Positions 51,950 through 62,035 of a DNA stretch of 64,000 bases are shown here, one piece after another. The DNA is from Halodesulfovibrio sp. MK-HDV. GTDB taxonomy: Bacteria; Desulfobacterota; Desulfovibrionia; Desulfovibrionales; Desulfovibrionaceae. The notes beneath the pieces are model-generated. The model ran no database searches and had not been told where the DNA came from. It saw nothing but the letters and a program-made list of their open reading frames with translations. The stretch lies in assembly GCF_009914765.1 (NCBI RefSeq), contig NZ_WYDS01000002.1:70040-134039 (forward strand). Reading direction: 5' to 3'. How positions within the stretch are numbered: position 1 is the stretch's first letter; each line of letters begins with the position of its first letter. Position numbers and translations under genes: made by a program.

Positions 51950-54900
51950 CTATTTTCCCCAATCTTCTGAAGCTGCCAATGGGATATCCACTGGCTTTTC
52001 TTCAAAAAGCTTAACAATTGGTTCGGCACCATTAAATTCATACGGTACATTAATGTATTTAACGTTAGAGAGTGTCAAAAACTCTTTGGCTTCAGGAAAG
52101 TCCGTGGAGTCAAAGGTATACGTGCCTTGTCGGAACTCTTTAAGGAAGTTTTGGAATCCATGGAGCCCAGAATAAGTCTTTTTAAGCGTTTTTTTGGCAA
52201 AAAGAATTTGCAAGTCAGTAGTACCGCATTCGGCAGGTTTCCATGTGAACTTTTGTTCTGTTGGGTAGTTGTAGTTTTTTAATGTTTGCTGCTTATCTCC
52301 ACACAGAAGAGTTAGAATCGCACCGTAGGGTTCAACCTTAGCATCGTCGTTTACATCAAGAGGCAGCGGTTTTATTTTGACAAAGTACTTGTCCTGCTGC
52401 ATTTGGGCTTCCACATTTTCATGTTGGAGAAAATCTAGGAAATCCATATCAAACGGGAACATCCATCCATGCCAGCTTTTCGCTTCCCACATGCTTCCCG
52501 CACGTTCAAGAAATGGAGCTGCCGTTTTTTGGGTAAACTTTCTGACAAGACCCTTGTTGCCAAAGAGTGCTTGCTGCTTTTTTTCTTCCGGCATGTATTC
52601 AACTTTGTTGTATACTTGCTGTTCCCAAAGACGTTGTAGATGAGCACTTGCGTCAAATGTGAAAAATCGTACGTTAAAATCAAACGGGCCATTAATAATT
52701 TCCCATAATATTTCATTTCCGCCTTTGTTGAATAGGCGATGACGCATTTTGCTTATGGCGCTTGAAGCTTTATGGAAAGGCGAATTAACTGGATCGCTGC
52801 CAAAGTAGCTGGACGTTGCTTTGAATATTTCAGGACGAGTTTGTGCAAGGGGAATCATGTCACCGATAGCAGCTACATAGTCTCCAAAATCTTTTTCAGC
52901 AGCCTGCACATCCAATCCGGAAGTTGTTAGGTGGGTTACGAGCTTAGATAGTTTCTTTTCAGTCCCTCCTAGCAATGATGTAACTGCTTTTTTGTTACCA
53001 GATTGTTTGTGTTGCCACAAAGCTATGACTGCTTCCATTCTATAAACTTCGCCGACCCATTTAGGAATACCTTTTTGATCTACAAAGGGGCGAAGCTCTT
53101 TAGCTAGACGCTGTATCAGGCTTATATAAGGCCCTTTCCCCACAGACATGAGCGCCATGGTTTCTAGGTAGTCTTGCCTGTTGCGAAGTCCATCTTCGCC
53201 GCGGTGGAAAGCATACATAAATTCACGCCAAGCATTTGCGTATTCTAATGTATACCATTCTTCAAAGTTTTTACGTCTGCTTCGGAATGTTGAACTGTTA
53301 GCAACGGAGCTCTCGATGTTATCGAGGAATGCGGTAATGGCTTTTTTGCCTTCTTGGGTAAAGGCAGCAGGAACCATCACTTCTTCCCGCAGAGAGCCTG
53401 GAGCAATATCCCAGAAGGAACTAAGATGAACTGGAGGCAGGTAAGGTTGTTCGTTTGCCCATTCTGCTAACCAGTGCATGTTTACATCTTTCAAATTCAT
53501 TAAACGGGCAAGCCACGTATGGCTAAGTTCTAGTTGTTCTTCCACAAGGCGAGGGGATTCTGCCCATGTTAAGTACACTGAAAGAAGTTTAGAAACGACG
53601 ATAGCAGCATCTGGCTCTATGCCTTGTTGTTGGAAAATTGAGGCCAATTCATTTTGTGTGTTTACAGTAAGAATTGAAGTATGTTTGGCCCCCGTCATGC
53701 GCTTGTTATAAAGAGAAATCTGTTTTGTGATCAGGTTGATTTGTGCTGCAACTTCAGATTCGGGGGTGTCGGCTGTAAGCGAGAAAATTTGTTTTTCTTG
53801 TATTTTACGGAGTGGTGAAAGTACGTACAGTTCAAAATCTCTACAGAAATTAGCCTTGTAGCTTGCTTCGGCTTCTTTACTTTGTGTTAATCCAAGACGT
53901 GGAAGCCACCAGTCGTTGTTGATGCTACTTACATCTGTAATATTCAGATATATTTTCCCCAATTCCTTGGAGTCTTCCGCAATATTATTTGTAAATTGGG
54001 GTTTGGAAATTAATTCCTGCTCAAAAGTCTCAAGCGCGCGCATGTTGTTCAAATAAACGAGGCTTAAATTCACGCATAGAGCAAACGTGATGAGAAACCA
54101 AGATATAAGTCCCAAATGTTGCGTGATGGTACGCCAGCGCAAAAATTCAATAATAGGGGTAAAAAGAGAACGGTCATTTGGTAATATTTTACCGAAAAAG
54201 TCGTACAGGAAAATACCATTGTCTGTATTAGGGAGAACAGTAGTAACTTGAGGGACAGAGGTGGCACTGCGTAATATGCGTGAAACAGCTTGGCCTGCCT
54301 GTCGTCCACTTGAAAAGAATATGCCGCGAAGAAGAGGTGTTTCCTGATATGGATTGTCGAAGAAGGTAGCCTCTGCAAACACTTTTAATGAATTGCGAAG
54401 TGTCTCCAACTCGTCAGGGAAAGCCAAAAATGCAGGATCATAATCCTGCTGTGTTTCAAGCAGTTGTAAGCGAAGCATTTTTAGACGACTACCCACCTTA
54501 TCAAAGGTGGTGTCCACCATGGTGGTCGAATTATCGCGCCCTGTTGTGTTCATGCATCCCATGGCTTGCCGTAGATCTTTCTCGGGGAGTAAGTCTACCA
54601 ACTCATTGAATCCAAATACCAAATCAAGTTTTGTTACCAGAATATACACGGGGAAGCGCACTCCGAGAGTACGCATCAATTCGTTCACACGTCCTCTTAG
54701 GCTACGTCCATAATTGGCAAGGTCATCTTCACTATCATTGAGAAGTTTTTCGGCAGGAAGAGTTAGAACAAGTCCATTAAGTGGTTCTTGTTTCCGATAT
54801 TTTGAAAGTAAGACGAGAAATTCATGCCATTCTTCGTTGTCCGAGCTTTCATCTAGTGGGATGGCATAACGACCTGCGGTATCTAAGAATATTGCTTCTT

Positions 54901-55399
54901 CAAAGAACCACCAATCGCAGTTGCGGGTAGCTGAAACGCCTTTTACCGGACCTACATCGGTGAGAATGTTTTTAAGGCGTGCGTGGAGTACTGCAGTTGA
55001 TTTGCCTGAATCGCTTTCGCCAAGCACCATGTACCATGGTAATACATACAGGGGATTACCGAATTTGCGCAGGCGGGAATTTTTGAGTGTTTCAATGGCT
55101 TCAATCCATCTATCCTGCAATTCTTTCATTCTCTGACGTTTATGCAGCGGCGCTTCTTTTATTTGGGCGTCATCCTGCTCAATAATACGCTGAACGAATT
55201 GGCGTTCTCTGGTGCGTAGGAAGTATCTATGAATAAAGAAAGCGGCCATTACTAAGCCGACAATTCCACCTACAATTGCCGCAGCAGCCCACCATGGCCA
55301 ACCTTGGTGCTGTGTTATCCACATGGCACCTGCTGTAAGGCCACTAAGTAAGGCAATAACAAAAAGAAGTTTGAGTACAGTGTATATAAATTTGGCCAT
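51950..55399 (-). CDS. tssM: T6SS inner-membrane protein TssM (IcmF)
   Basis: It forms the membrane core complex with TssJ and TssL. It has 1149 residues, normal for the family. Transmembrane segments lie at about 4-28 and 35-60, and a third before the periplasmic part (about 430-455). The Walker A is GESDSGKST at residues 127-135, so it belongs to the ATP-binding TssM type. The periplasmic domain (460-1149) is large, ending in the C-terminal TssJ-contacting part. It starts 31 bases after the tssL stop codon. Confidence 0.97.
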   Translation of the reverse strand: MAKFIYTVLKLLFVIALLSGLTAGAMWITQHQGWPWWAAAAIVGGIVGLVMAAFFIHRYFLRTRERQFVQRIIEQDDAQIKEAPLHKRQRMKELQDRWIEAIETLKNSRLRKFGNPLYVLPWYMVLGESDSGKSTAVLHARLKNILTDVGPVKGVSATRNCDWWFFEEAIFLDTAGRYAIPLDESSDNEEWHEFLVLLSKYRKQEPLNGLVLTLPAEKLLNDSEDDLANYGRSLRGRVNELMRTLGVRFPVYILVTKLDLVFGFNELVDLLPEKDLRQAMGCMNTTGRDNSTTMVDTTFDKVGSRLKMLRLQLLETQQDYDPAFLAFPDELETLRNSLKVFAEATFFDNPYQETPLLRGIFFSSGRQAGQAVSRILRSATSVPQVTTVLPNTDNGIFLYDFFGKILPNDRSLFTPIIEFLRWRTITQHLGLISWFLITFALCVNLSLVYLNNMRALETFEQELISKPQFTNNIAEDSKELGKIYLNITDVSSINNDWWLPRLGLTQSKEAEASYKANFCRDFELYVLSPLRKIQEKQIFSLTADTPESEVAAQINLITKQISLYNKRMTGAKHTSILTVNTQNELASIFQQQGIEPDAAIVVSKLLSVYLTWAESPRLVEEQLELSHTWLARLMNLKDVNMHWLAEWANEQPYLPPVHLSSFWDIAPGSLREEVMVPAAFTQEGKKAITAFLDNIESSVANSSTFRSRRKNFEEWYTLEYANAWREFMYAFHRGEDGLRNRQDYLETMALMSVGKGPYISLIQRLAKELRPFVDQKGIPKWVGEVYRMEAVIALWQHKQSGNKKAVTSLLGGTEKKLSKLVTHLTTSGLDVQAAEKDFGDYVAAIGDMIPLAQTRPEIFKATSSYFGSDPVNSPFHKASSAISKMRHRLFNKGGNEILWEIINGPFDFNVRFFTFDASAHLQRLWEQQVYNKVEYMPEEKKQQALFGNKGLVRKFTQKTAAPFLERAGSMWEAKSWHGWMFPFDMDFLDFLQHENVEAQMQQDKYFVKIKPLPLDVNDDAKVEPYGAILTLLCGDKQQTLKNYNYPTEQKFTWKPAECGTTDLQILFAKKTLKKTYSGLHGFQNFLKEFRQGTYTFDSTDFPEAKEFLTLSNVKYINVPYEFNGAEPIVKLFEEKPVDIPLAASEDWGK

Positions 55400-55430
55400 G
55401 TGTACCTACAGTTACTGGGCTGCGGGAAAT

Positions 55431-56183
55431 CTATGGAAGTTCCAGCATGTTGTTGAGGATGCCCCAGTATGTGAAAAAAATTATTGCTGTAATCAAACCA
55501 GGTAGAGCAATTAATGACCAGAAAGAGAGATCAAAGACTCTACTGTGCTTTGTTGTTTCAATTTTGCTGCCATTGCTATAAGCGGATGCAAAAAGTTGTT
55601 GTTCATGATTGTTCTCAGCTAAGCCTTCTTCTTTTCGCATGATTGAAAGGCATTGAGCTTTAAGCTTAGACAAGCTGTCGTCAGCCCCCTCCATAAAGAA
55701 TTTTCCGGAAAATCCTAGTTCGAGGCATAGAGTGAAAACGGCTAGAACAGCTGGTAAGTCACGTCCACTTTTCTTGGGCGTCGGAGGTGTGTCGTACAAC
55801 TCCAGTAGCTCAGGAAAGGGTGAAGTGTTTTTATCAGTTTCTTGGTGTTGTTCTTCGAGCAGTTTACTCAACCGTACAAAAAACTCTTCTCCTGCTGTTG
55901 AACAGCCGAAGTACGTTCGTTGCAGTGGCTGGTGCAGCCATTGTTCTCGCCAGCTTAATTGAGAGCACAGTATGGTTTCGTCAACCCATGCATAGACGGC
56001 AAAGCGTGCATCATCATAGTCCTCATTGCAGGCAGTAGTTGTTCCACGCTCTGCTTCAATGATGGTTGTGAGACGTCGAATGTCCTGACTGAATGGTTCA
56101 AATTGCAACAGATCTCCACCCTTGCCATTAACGACATGGGAGACGAGAGCAATGATCTCAAGGAAACTATCCACAAGAGCCAT
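55431..56183 (-). CDS. tssL: T6SS protein TssL (DotU)
   Basis: This 250-residue cytoplasmic helical domain is anchored by one C-terminal transmembrane segment (FWSLIALPGLITAIIFFTYW). The DotU pattern DDARFAVYAWVDETIL and LGFSGKF is present. There is no peptidoglycan-binding extension, unlike longer TssL forms, so wall binding must come from another protein, perhaps the AMIN-like one. The stop codon of tssK lies three bases upstream of its start, so the genes are tightly linked. Confidence 0.95.
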   Translation of the reverse strand: MALVDSFLEIIALVSHVVNGKGGDLLQFEPFSQDIRRLTTIIEAERGTTTACNEDYDDARFAVYAWVDETILCSQLSWREQWLHQPLQRTYFGCSTAGEEFFVRLSKLLEEQHQETDKNTSPFPELLELYDTPPTPKKSGRDLPAVLAVFTLCLELGFSGKFFMEGADDSLSKLKAQCLSIMRKEEGLAENNHEQQLFASAYSNGSKIETTKHSRVFDLSFWSLIALPGLITAIIFFTYWGILNNMLELP

Positions 56184-56186
56184 AGG

Positions 56187-57572
56187 TTACCCCTTTAGTA
56201 CTCCAAGCTGAATAGATAGGTCTTCTGGTGCTTGATCCCAATATAATGAAATACTTGCACCACTTTCTACGCTTTGCCAGAGCGGATGTTCTGGGTCGAG
56301 TTTGAAGTATGAGGTCGCTTTGGCTTTTGGCAGCCCCCTTGGCGGGCCATCATGCGAAATTACAGGAATACCCTGCACCGCCCTTGCCAAAATGGTGGTC
56401 ATTCCACGAGTGGAGCTGACTTTTACTACAGACTGAAACGCGTCATTGACTTCTTGAGCTGGCATCGCAGTGGTAACAATTAGCCAGTAACTATGACTTT
56501 CGTTAAATGCCCGAGGAGAGATTTCAGCAGTGTAGTAGCGTTCAGCTTTTGTGAAGCGAATAAGAAATTCAGGGCCTACGGCAATACCGGAAAGCAGTCT
56601 GGCGAGCACGTCATGTGCAGCTTTAAAACACGGATACGGGGTTGTGTGTTCAAATTCAGGAAGAAGGCTGACGCCGTCTATTGTTTCGCCTAAAGCGGAA
56701 AGTTCTGCGGAAAAGCAGGAGAGCTCTCCTATGAAGGTACGAAGACGCATGTATACTTCCCACGGATGCATCGCGCAGGAATTAGAAAGCATTTGAATTT
56801 CCGGAGCAAAGCGGCTGACAGTGCGTAGCGCAAGAAAGAACACCATGTATGCACCGTCGCCACCATCGGTGATGTTGCTTGTAGCTTTAAATTGTTCCAA
56901 TTTGTTGCAAGCTGCAAGCACACGGTCACGTATGTCTTTCACAATTCTCATTAAACTAGGAGATGCATCGTGTGTAAGGCATGGTGCTGCGTATTCAGGG
57001 TTAAGAAGAATTTCGCTGCCATCACGTACAAGCTGAGCAATGGGAAGAAGCGTGTAGTCAGAAGCTTCTGCAAGCTCATTTTCCCAGAAAATTTTGCAAT
57101 CAAGATGAAGACGTTTTATTTCGCCCGGCTGGCCGTTACTATGCATATCATGCATATTTTCCGGTGAGAGCGAACTTATGTACCGAGTGCGGACGCCGTT
57201 ATCGTTTTGAACATCATCCACCTCTGTTACGTTGGCGCTTGAACCATTCCAGCGGCGTATGCCGAGGTAAACTTGAAAAGGCTTGTCGCGTTCAGTCCAA
57301 ACGTCCTTGAAGGAACGTGCTCGAGTAACGGTGTTACCCGGAAGTTCCGCTAGGGTTCCATCTTGAAAAATGCATACAGCCTTGGTTAGTTCAAAAACAT
57401 TTTCGTACAAGGCGTCTTCGCGTATTTCTTGTGAGACTACGCCCCAGTGGTGCTGGTGGGTAACTGCAAAATGACGATGAAGTGTGTATTCATTGTGTCG
57501 ATCAGAAAGTTGAAAATGTTGCGGCTGTAAAAAAAGTCCTTGGTACCAGTATACGGGTTTTTCAGAACGCAC
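56187..57572 (-). CDS. tssK: T6SS baseplate protein TssK
   Basis: TssK links the baseplate to the TssL/M membrane complex. It has 461 residues with the family N-terminus PVYWYQGLFLQPQHFQLSDRH and motifs such as LGIRRWNG. It starts with GTG at 57572, immediately after the tssJ stop codon TAA, with a GGGGGGA site before it. The tight junction implies coupled translation. Confidence 0.95.
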   Translation of the reverse strand: MRSEKPVYWYQGLFLQPQHFQLSDRHNEYTLHRHFAVTHQHHWGVVSQEIREDALYENVFELTKAVCIFQDGTLAELPGNTVTRARSFKDVWTERDKPFQVYLGIRRWNGSSANVTEVDDVQNDNGVRTRYISSLSPENMHDMHSNGQPGEIKRLHLDCKIFWENELAEASDYTLLPIAQLVRDGSEILLNPEYAAPCLTHDASPSLMRIVKDIRDRVLAACNKLEQFKATSNITDGGDGAYMVFFLALRTVSRFAPEIQMLSNSCAMHPWEVYMRLRTFIGELSCFSAELSALGETIDGVSLLPEFEHTTPYPCFKAAHDVLARLLSGIAVGPEFLIRFTKAERYYTAEISPRAFNESHSYWLIVTTAMPAQEVNDAFQSVVKVSSTRGMTTILARAVQGIPVISHDGPPRGLPKAKATSYFKLDPEHPLWQSVESGASISLYWDQAPEDLSIQLGVLKG

Positions 57573-58220
57573 TTATTTTCCCCCCACCGTTTGCATAGAG
57601 TTTGGGCTGAGTAAAATACCGGTCTTAAATTTTGCCGGTGAATATTTGCTTTTTTTCCACCACAACATGCCAGATTTATTTACGCTAATGGGGAATTCAT
57701 AAATTCGGGTAACCAAGCCGGGAACGATGTCGTAATATCCTGCAACCACGCCAAGATATTTTGTTCCTTCGTCGCGATCCAGCACAATTTTTTGGTTGCC
57801 ATCGGGTTGGATGAAGATGCGTTTAGTTGAAGTAACGTCTGAGCCAAAATTTTTGCAGGTAAGTAATTTTTCAATACCAACTACGGAATTAGAATACTCT
57901 GTAAAACCTTTACGAGCTGAGAGTTGGTACAGGCATATCATCAGTGTGTGCGGCTGACCGTTGTATTCATTTAATTTACCCTTAGTGAAAACATCGAGGG
58001 TGATAGCATCTTTTTGAAATCCCCAATGTATTGCTGCCGGCGTGTCGGCAGGGGAGGGGAGGACAGAGGAAAGCGTAGGTGGTTCAACCACCAAAGGCTG
58101 TGGAGATTTGACAACCACAGCATCTTCTGGACGGACTCCACCGCATCCGGTTAGCCCGAGAAGGGCAACAATAAGCATCGAGCCGATGCAAGTTGATGCA
58201 AGTTTCTTATTGTTCCACAT
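57573..58220 (-). CDS. tssJ: T6SS outer-membrane lipoprotein TssJ
   Basis: TssJ is anchored in the outer membrane and contacts the periplasmic part of TssM. It has 215 residues with a lipoprotein signal peptide ending in LTGC (cysteine near 26). The beta-sandwich features include WGFQKDAITLDVFTKGKLNEYNG and LMICLYQLS, typical of TssJ. It heads the second block tssJKLM-AMIN, with a possible promoter in the 367-base gap before it. Confidence 0.9.
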   Translation of the reverse strand: MWNNKKLASTCIGSMLIVALLGLTGCGGVRPEDAVVVKSPQPLVVEPPTLSSVLPSPADTPAAIHWGFQKDAITLDVFTKGKLNEYNGQPHTLMICLYQLSARKGFTEYSNSVVGIEKLLTCKNFGSDVTSTKRIFIQPDGNQKIVLDRDEGTKYLGVVAGYYDIVPGLVTRIYEFPISVNKSGMLWWKKSKYSPAKFKTGILLSPNSMQTVGGK

Positions 58221-58587
58221 TTGTGCTCACTCCTCCGATCATTATATTTTGGAAACCTAACATTGTTATGTGAAAAAATACAGCAGGATATGCTTGTATG
58301 TTATTTTTAGTATAGAGTTCAGTTCGAGAGTTGCTGATTAGAAAAAGGTAACAGTAGATGCTTATAAATAGGGTTTTGTACGGTACTTTTTAGATGTGTT
58401 TTTAGATGAGTGGAGAAACTTGGTAGGAATAGAATTAACTAACTGCGTAGATTCTATTCCTCGTATTTTATAAGAGGGGCACTATGAGTTTGAACAAGGT
58501 GAGTTGTGGATAACTTGGTTACCTATAAAAAGTAACACCGCCCCAGATGCAGGGCGGTGTGTGAAATATACGTTGGACGGATTGATG
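58221..58587. other. Gap between the two T6SS gene blocks
   Basis: It includes an inverted repeat AGGAATAGAAT (58425-58435) / ATTCTATTCCT (58451-58461) and a hairpin near 58536-58562 (CACCGCCC/GGGCGGTG) that can end the upstream block on the minus strand. The tssJ promoter is expected here; no sigma-54 site was seen. A nine-codon plus-strand frame at 58484 is probably chance. Confidence 0.5.
58536..58562 (-). terminator. Terminator-like hairpin after the unknown T6SS gene
   Basis: CACCGCCC pairs with GGGCGGTG; on the minus strand it is followed by TTACTTTTTAT. Confidence 0.6.
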
Positions 58588-59361
58588 CTAAGAAAGAGTA
58601 ATTGAAAAGAGGTCAGCTTCTTCCCCTTCCGGCAGTTGACCGAAAAGAATTGATGAAGGGGTTCCTGTAAACCGTAAATAGTAGGATTCCTGTGCGCTGA
58701 TCTGATTTTTTACAGCCCACCCTGTGTATTTTTTCCCGCTGTGCTGCAATGTAATGCCCTTCATTGGAAAGTTTACAACACTTTTTGCAGGAACAATTTC
58801 AGCAGGGCCTACTCCATGGTCAGTAATTTCTCCTGAATCCACCGCGAAGATCATACCGTTCCACTGTTGCGTTGTCGGTCCAACTTCAATCCATTGACCA
58901 AGCTTAGGCATGGGGTGCATGGCTAGTCGATAATCCGCAACGACCGGTGTTGCTGGTATGTTTACAATCGCAACGGCTTTTACGGCGATATTATCAGTTG
59001 GTTTAAGCAGCGTTACTCCTTGCAAAGGAGTTGGAAGCGTTGCTGCATCTAGTAGACCATCTGTGCATTGGAGTATTATTGGAAATTCATGGCCTTTTGC
59101 GGCCTGTATAGTTAGTGCCAACGATGACAGCCCGTACCTGATTGCACTATCTGAAAAACTGGATTCAGTCCCTTGTATGAGCCATGCATCAAATGGGTTC
59201 TTTTCAAGCTCATGTAAGGGGGCTGACCATTCCATTTCCTCGTTATTGGCTGACCAGAAATGTCCGCCTACGTTGAGGCCGTATTTATGGAGTGTTTCAA
59301 AAAGGGTACGACCTTTTGCCTCATCCTTCTCCAGTAATGAAACCCAAACTGTTTTGTTCAT
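58588..59361 (-). CDS. Unknown T6SS-cluster protein
   Basis: The 257-residue protein shows no recognisable family. It is cytoplasmic by prediction, having no signal peptide or membrane segment. The start is NKTVWVSLLEKDEAKGRTLFETLHKYG, followed by an apparent alpha/beta fold with GLSSLALTIQAAKG and a beta-rich second half (VNFPMKGITLQHSGKKYTGW). It begins two bases after the tssH stop codon, so it is probably translationally coupled to ClpV. An accessory or regulatory role in T6SS is inferred from position only. A GAAGGAA site precedes the ATG. Confidence 0.65.
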   Translation of the reverse strand: MNKTVWVSLLEKDEAKGRTLFETLHKYGLNVGGHFWSANNEEMEWSAPLHELEKNPFDAWLIQGTESSFSDSAIRYGLSSLALTIQAAKGHEFPIILQCTDGLLDAATLPTPLQGVTLLKPTDNIAVKAVAIVNIPATPVVADYRLAMHPMPKLGQWIEVGPTTQQWNGMIFAVDSGEITDHGVGPAEIVPAKSVVNFPMKGITLQHSGKKYTGWAVKNQISAQESYYLRFTGTPSSILFGQLPEGEEADLFSITLS

Positions 59362-59363
59362 GA

Positions 59364-61988
59364 TTATTCCTTCTCAAACTGCATGGTGAAAGCGCCGTCA
59401 GCGTCGACATCAAGTGATACAGACGCAGGCATGCCGTCGGCTGCCATGTGTGAGAGTATCTCTTCAGCCATACGCGGAAGCACACTGCCGTTGAGGATCT
59501 GTTCAATATTGCGCGCACCGGTTTCCACTTCAGTGCATCGGCTAACTATTTGATCTATAGTGGCATCACTGTAGCTGAGTTCTATTTTATTTGAGGTGCG
59601 AAGTGTCTTTGCGAGTTTGTTTAGTTTGAGCGTAACAATCTGTTTCATACTTTCGGGATTAAGCGAACGGTATGGGAGTACTGTCATGCGGGCAAGCAGG
59701 GCTGGTTTAAAGTGATCGGAAAGAATAGGGCGCACAGCTTGCATTAGCGTGTCAGCTGGAATAGGAGCGCCGTTCTGCGTCATCTCCTGTAACACGTCTG
59801 AAGCAAGGTTTGATGTAAGCATGATGATGGTGTTGCGGAAGTTGATTTCTTTTCCCTCGCCATCAGTGAGTATGCCTTTGTCAAACACTTGGTAGAATGT
59901 GTTCATTACATCAAGGTGTGCTTTTTCAACTTCATCCAGAAGGACAACGGAGTAAGGGCGCTGGCGAACTGCTTCTGTAAGCATTCCACCTTCACCGTAG
60001 CCTACATATCCGGGAGGTGATCCAATGAGTCTGCTAACAGTATGCTTCTCTTGAAATTCACTCATGTTGATAGTCACAACATTACGTTCATCGCCAAATA
60101 AAAGGTCAGCAACTGTGAGAGCCGTTTCCGTTTTACCAACCCCCGAGGGGCCAGCCAACAAAAATACTCCGAGAGGTTGATCGGGATTTTTGATTCCAGC
60201 TTTGGCAGCTTTTATGACCTGAGCAATCCCGTGAAGTGCATCATTTTGCCCCATAATGCGGTCTTTGAGCTTGGTTTCGAGATCCTTCATTAATGCTGCT
60301 TGATCTCGTGCTACTTTACCTACGGGAATGCCGGTCCAATCTGCTACAACCTTTGCAACGACATCAGGATTAACCTCCAGCTGAACTAGAGGCTCATCGG
60401 AGCGTGCTTCTTCGAGTTTTTTTATGGCGGCGTTTAATTCATTTTGGAGAACTTCAAGATCGGTATTTGCTTCCTTAGCTTCCTTAATACGGGTGCGCAC
60501 GTTGAGAACTGCATGTGCAGCCTCTTTTTCTTTTTTCCAACGTGCAAGCAAGGCTTCGGCTTCGTCTGTTTTGTGGGTGATGCTGTCATTGATTTCTGTT
60601 AATCGTTTGTCATCAATAGTCACCCCATTGTCGCAGTCTCTTGTTAAAGCATGCTTTTCACGTTCAAGAGCTTGAATTGATCGTTCTAAATCTTCCAGTG
60701 TTGCAGGCTTTGCAGAAAGGTTAACTTTTACGCGTGCGCAACTGGTATCAAGCAAATCGATGGCTTTGTCTGGTAAAAAACGTCCTGTAATGTAGCGGTC
60801 TGAAAATTGAGCTGCTAACTGTATTGCATCATCTTGAATGATTACATCGTGAGATTTTTCATAGTTGTCACGCAGCCCACGGAGAATAAGGGCAGAGGTT
60901 TCAACGGATGGTTCTTCTAATGTGACGGGCTGAAAACGCCGAGCTAGCGCTGGGTCTTTTTCAAAATATTTTTTGTATTCATTCCAAGTGGTCGCGGCGC
61001 AGGTGCGCAACTCTCCGCGAGCAAGTGCAGGCTTTAAAAGGTTTGCCGCATCGGAGCCACCAGCTTGACCGCCAGCTCCTACCAATGTGTGAGCCTCATC
61101 GATGAATAAAATGATGTGTTTTGTGCTCGCTTTTATTTCGTCCACCACACCTTTAAGGCGGCTCTCAAATTCTCCCTTCATTCCTGCGCCAGCTTCAAGT
61201 AATCCCATGTCGAGGCTAAGCAGTGTGACATCTTGTAGCACTTCGGGAACATCGCCTTCGGCAATGCGCAGTGCTAGCCCTTCAACTACAGCAGTTTTGC
61301 CCACACCAGGCTCACCCACAAGAATCGGGTTGTTTTTCCTACGGCGAGCCAGAATATCTACCATCTGGCGCATTTCAGCGTCGCGTCCAAAAACAGGGTC
61401 GATGCCCCCTTCTCGTGCTTTTGCCGTAAAGTCCTGACAGAAGCGTTCAAGACAGCTTTCTTCGCCGGAGCGAGGGGATGTCTGAGCTGTATTTGAGGTT
61501 GTCGTCATTGAGGTTTCGGAGGACTCAGCAACTATTTGGTAAAATTCTTCGCGAAGTGAACGTACGTTTATTGTTTCCAATTGGCTTGTGTACAAGCCGG
61601 AGGCAAAGAAACTTGGTTTAGAAAGAAATGCTAATAGGATATGGCCGGAGCGAATGCGTGATTCCCCGAAGTCCACAGAAGCGATGAGCCATGCTGTTTC
61701 GAGTAAATCTATAAGCAAAGGAGAGAATACTGGTCTGCCCCCGTTGCCTGTTTTTAATTCTTCGAGAATGTCGTTTAGAGCAAGCAGGACTGGGCTCGGG
61801 TCTATTTCAAATTTGCGTAAAATAAACGGCAGATCGCTGTTGGTATCTTCAAGGCACTTAGTAAACACATGTTCCAGCGTTACTTCGTAATGAGTGCGGG
61901 AAACACAGTAGCCAGCTGCTCCATGAAGAGTTTGAGTGCAAAAGGTATTTAGTTTTCCCAACAGGGCTTTCATATCGACTTGAATCAT
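59364..61988 (-). CDS. tssH: T6SS sheath-recycling ATPase ClpV
   Basis: This AAA+ unfoldase disassembles contracted TssB/TssC sheaths. It has 874 residues. The N-terminal domain (1-160) is the ClpV-specific sheath-binding type. The first AAA domain has GEPGVGKTAVVEGLAL (225-240) and the second GPSGVGKTETAL near 620, each with the expected Walker B (LFIDEAHTL, VVLLDEVEKAH). A coiled middle domain is present at about 410-520. Length and order fit ClpV rather than ClpB, confirmed by the neighbourhood. Located between tssG and the unknown gene. Confidence 0.95.
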   Translation of the reverse strand: MIQVDMKALLGKLNTFCTQTLHGAAGYCVSRTHYEVTLEHVFTKCLEDTNSDLPFILRKFEIDPSPVLLALNDILEELKTGNGGRPVFSPLLIDLLETAWLIASVDFGESRIRSGHILLAFLSKPSFFASGLYTSQLETINVRSLREEFYQIVAESSETSMTTTSNTAQTSPRSGEESCLERFCQDFTAKAREGGIDPVFGRDAEMRQMVDILARRRKNNPILVGEPGVGKTAVVEGLALRIAEGDVPEVLQDVTLLSLDMGLLEAGAGMKGEFESRLKGVVDEIKASTKHIILFIDEAHTLVGAGGQAGGSDAANLLKPALARGELRTCAATTWNEYKKYFEKDPALARRFQPVTLEEPSVETSALILRGLRDNYEKSHDVIIQDDAIQLAAQFSDRYITGRFLPDKAIDLLDTSCARVKVNLSAKPATLEDLERSIQALEREKHALTRDCDNGVTIDDKRLTEINDSITHKTDEAEALLARWKKEKEAAHAVLNVRTRIKEAKEANTDLEVLQNELNAAIKKLEEARSDEPLVQLEVNPDVVAKVVADWTGIPVGKVARDQAALMKDLETKLKDRIMGQNDALHGIAQVIKAAKAGIKNPDQPLGVFLLAGPSGVGKTETALTVADLLFGDERNVVTINMSEFQEKHTVSRLIGSPPGYVGYGEGGMLTEAVRQRPYSVVLLDEVEKAHLDVMNTFYQVFDKGILTDGEGKEINFRNTIIMLTSNLASDVLQEMTQNGAPIPADTLMQAVRPILSDHFKPALLARMTVLPYRSLNPESMKQIVTLKLNKLAKTLRTSNKIELSYSDATIDQIVSRCTEVETGARNIEQILNGSVLPRMAEEILSHMAADGMPASVSLDVDADGAFTMQFEKE

Positions 61989-62035
61989 GCTGTACCGTGC
62001 CTTGCTAAAAGATAAATATGTTCGATTCGTATGTT

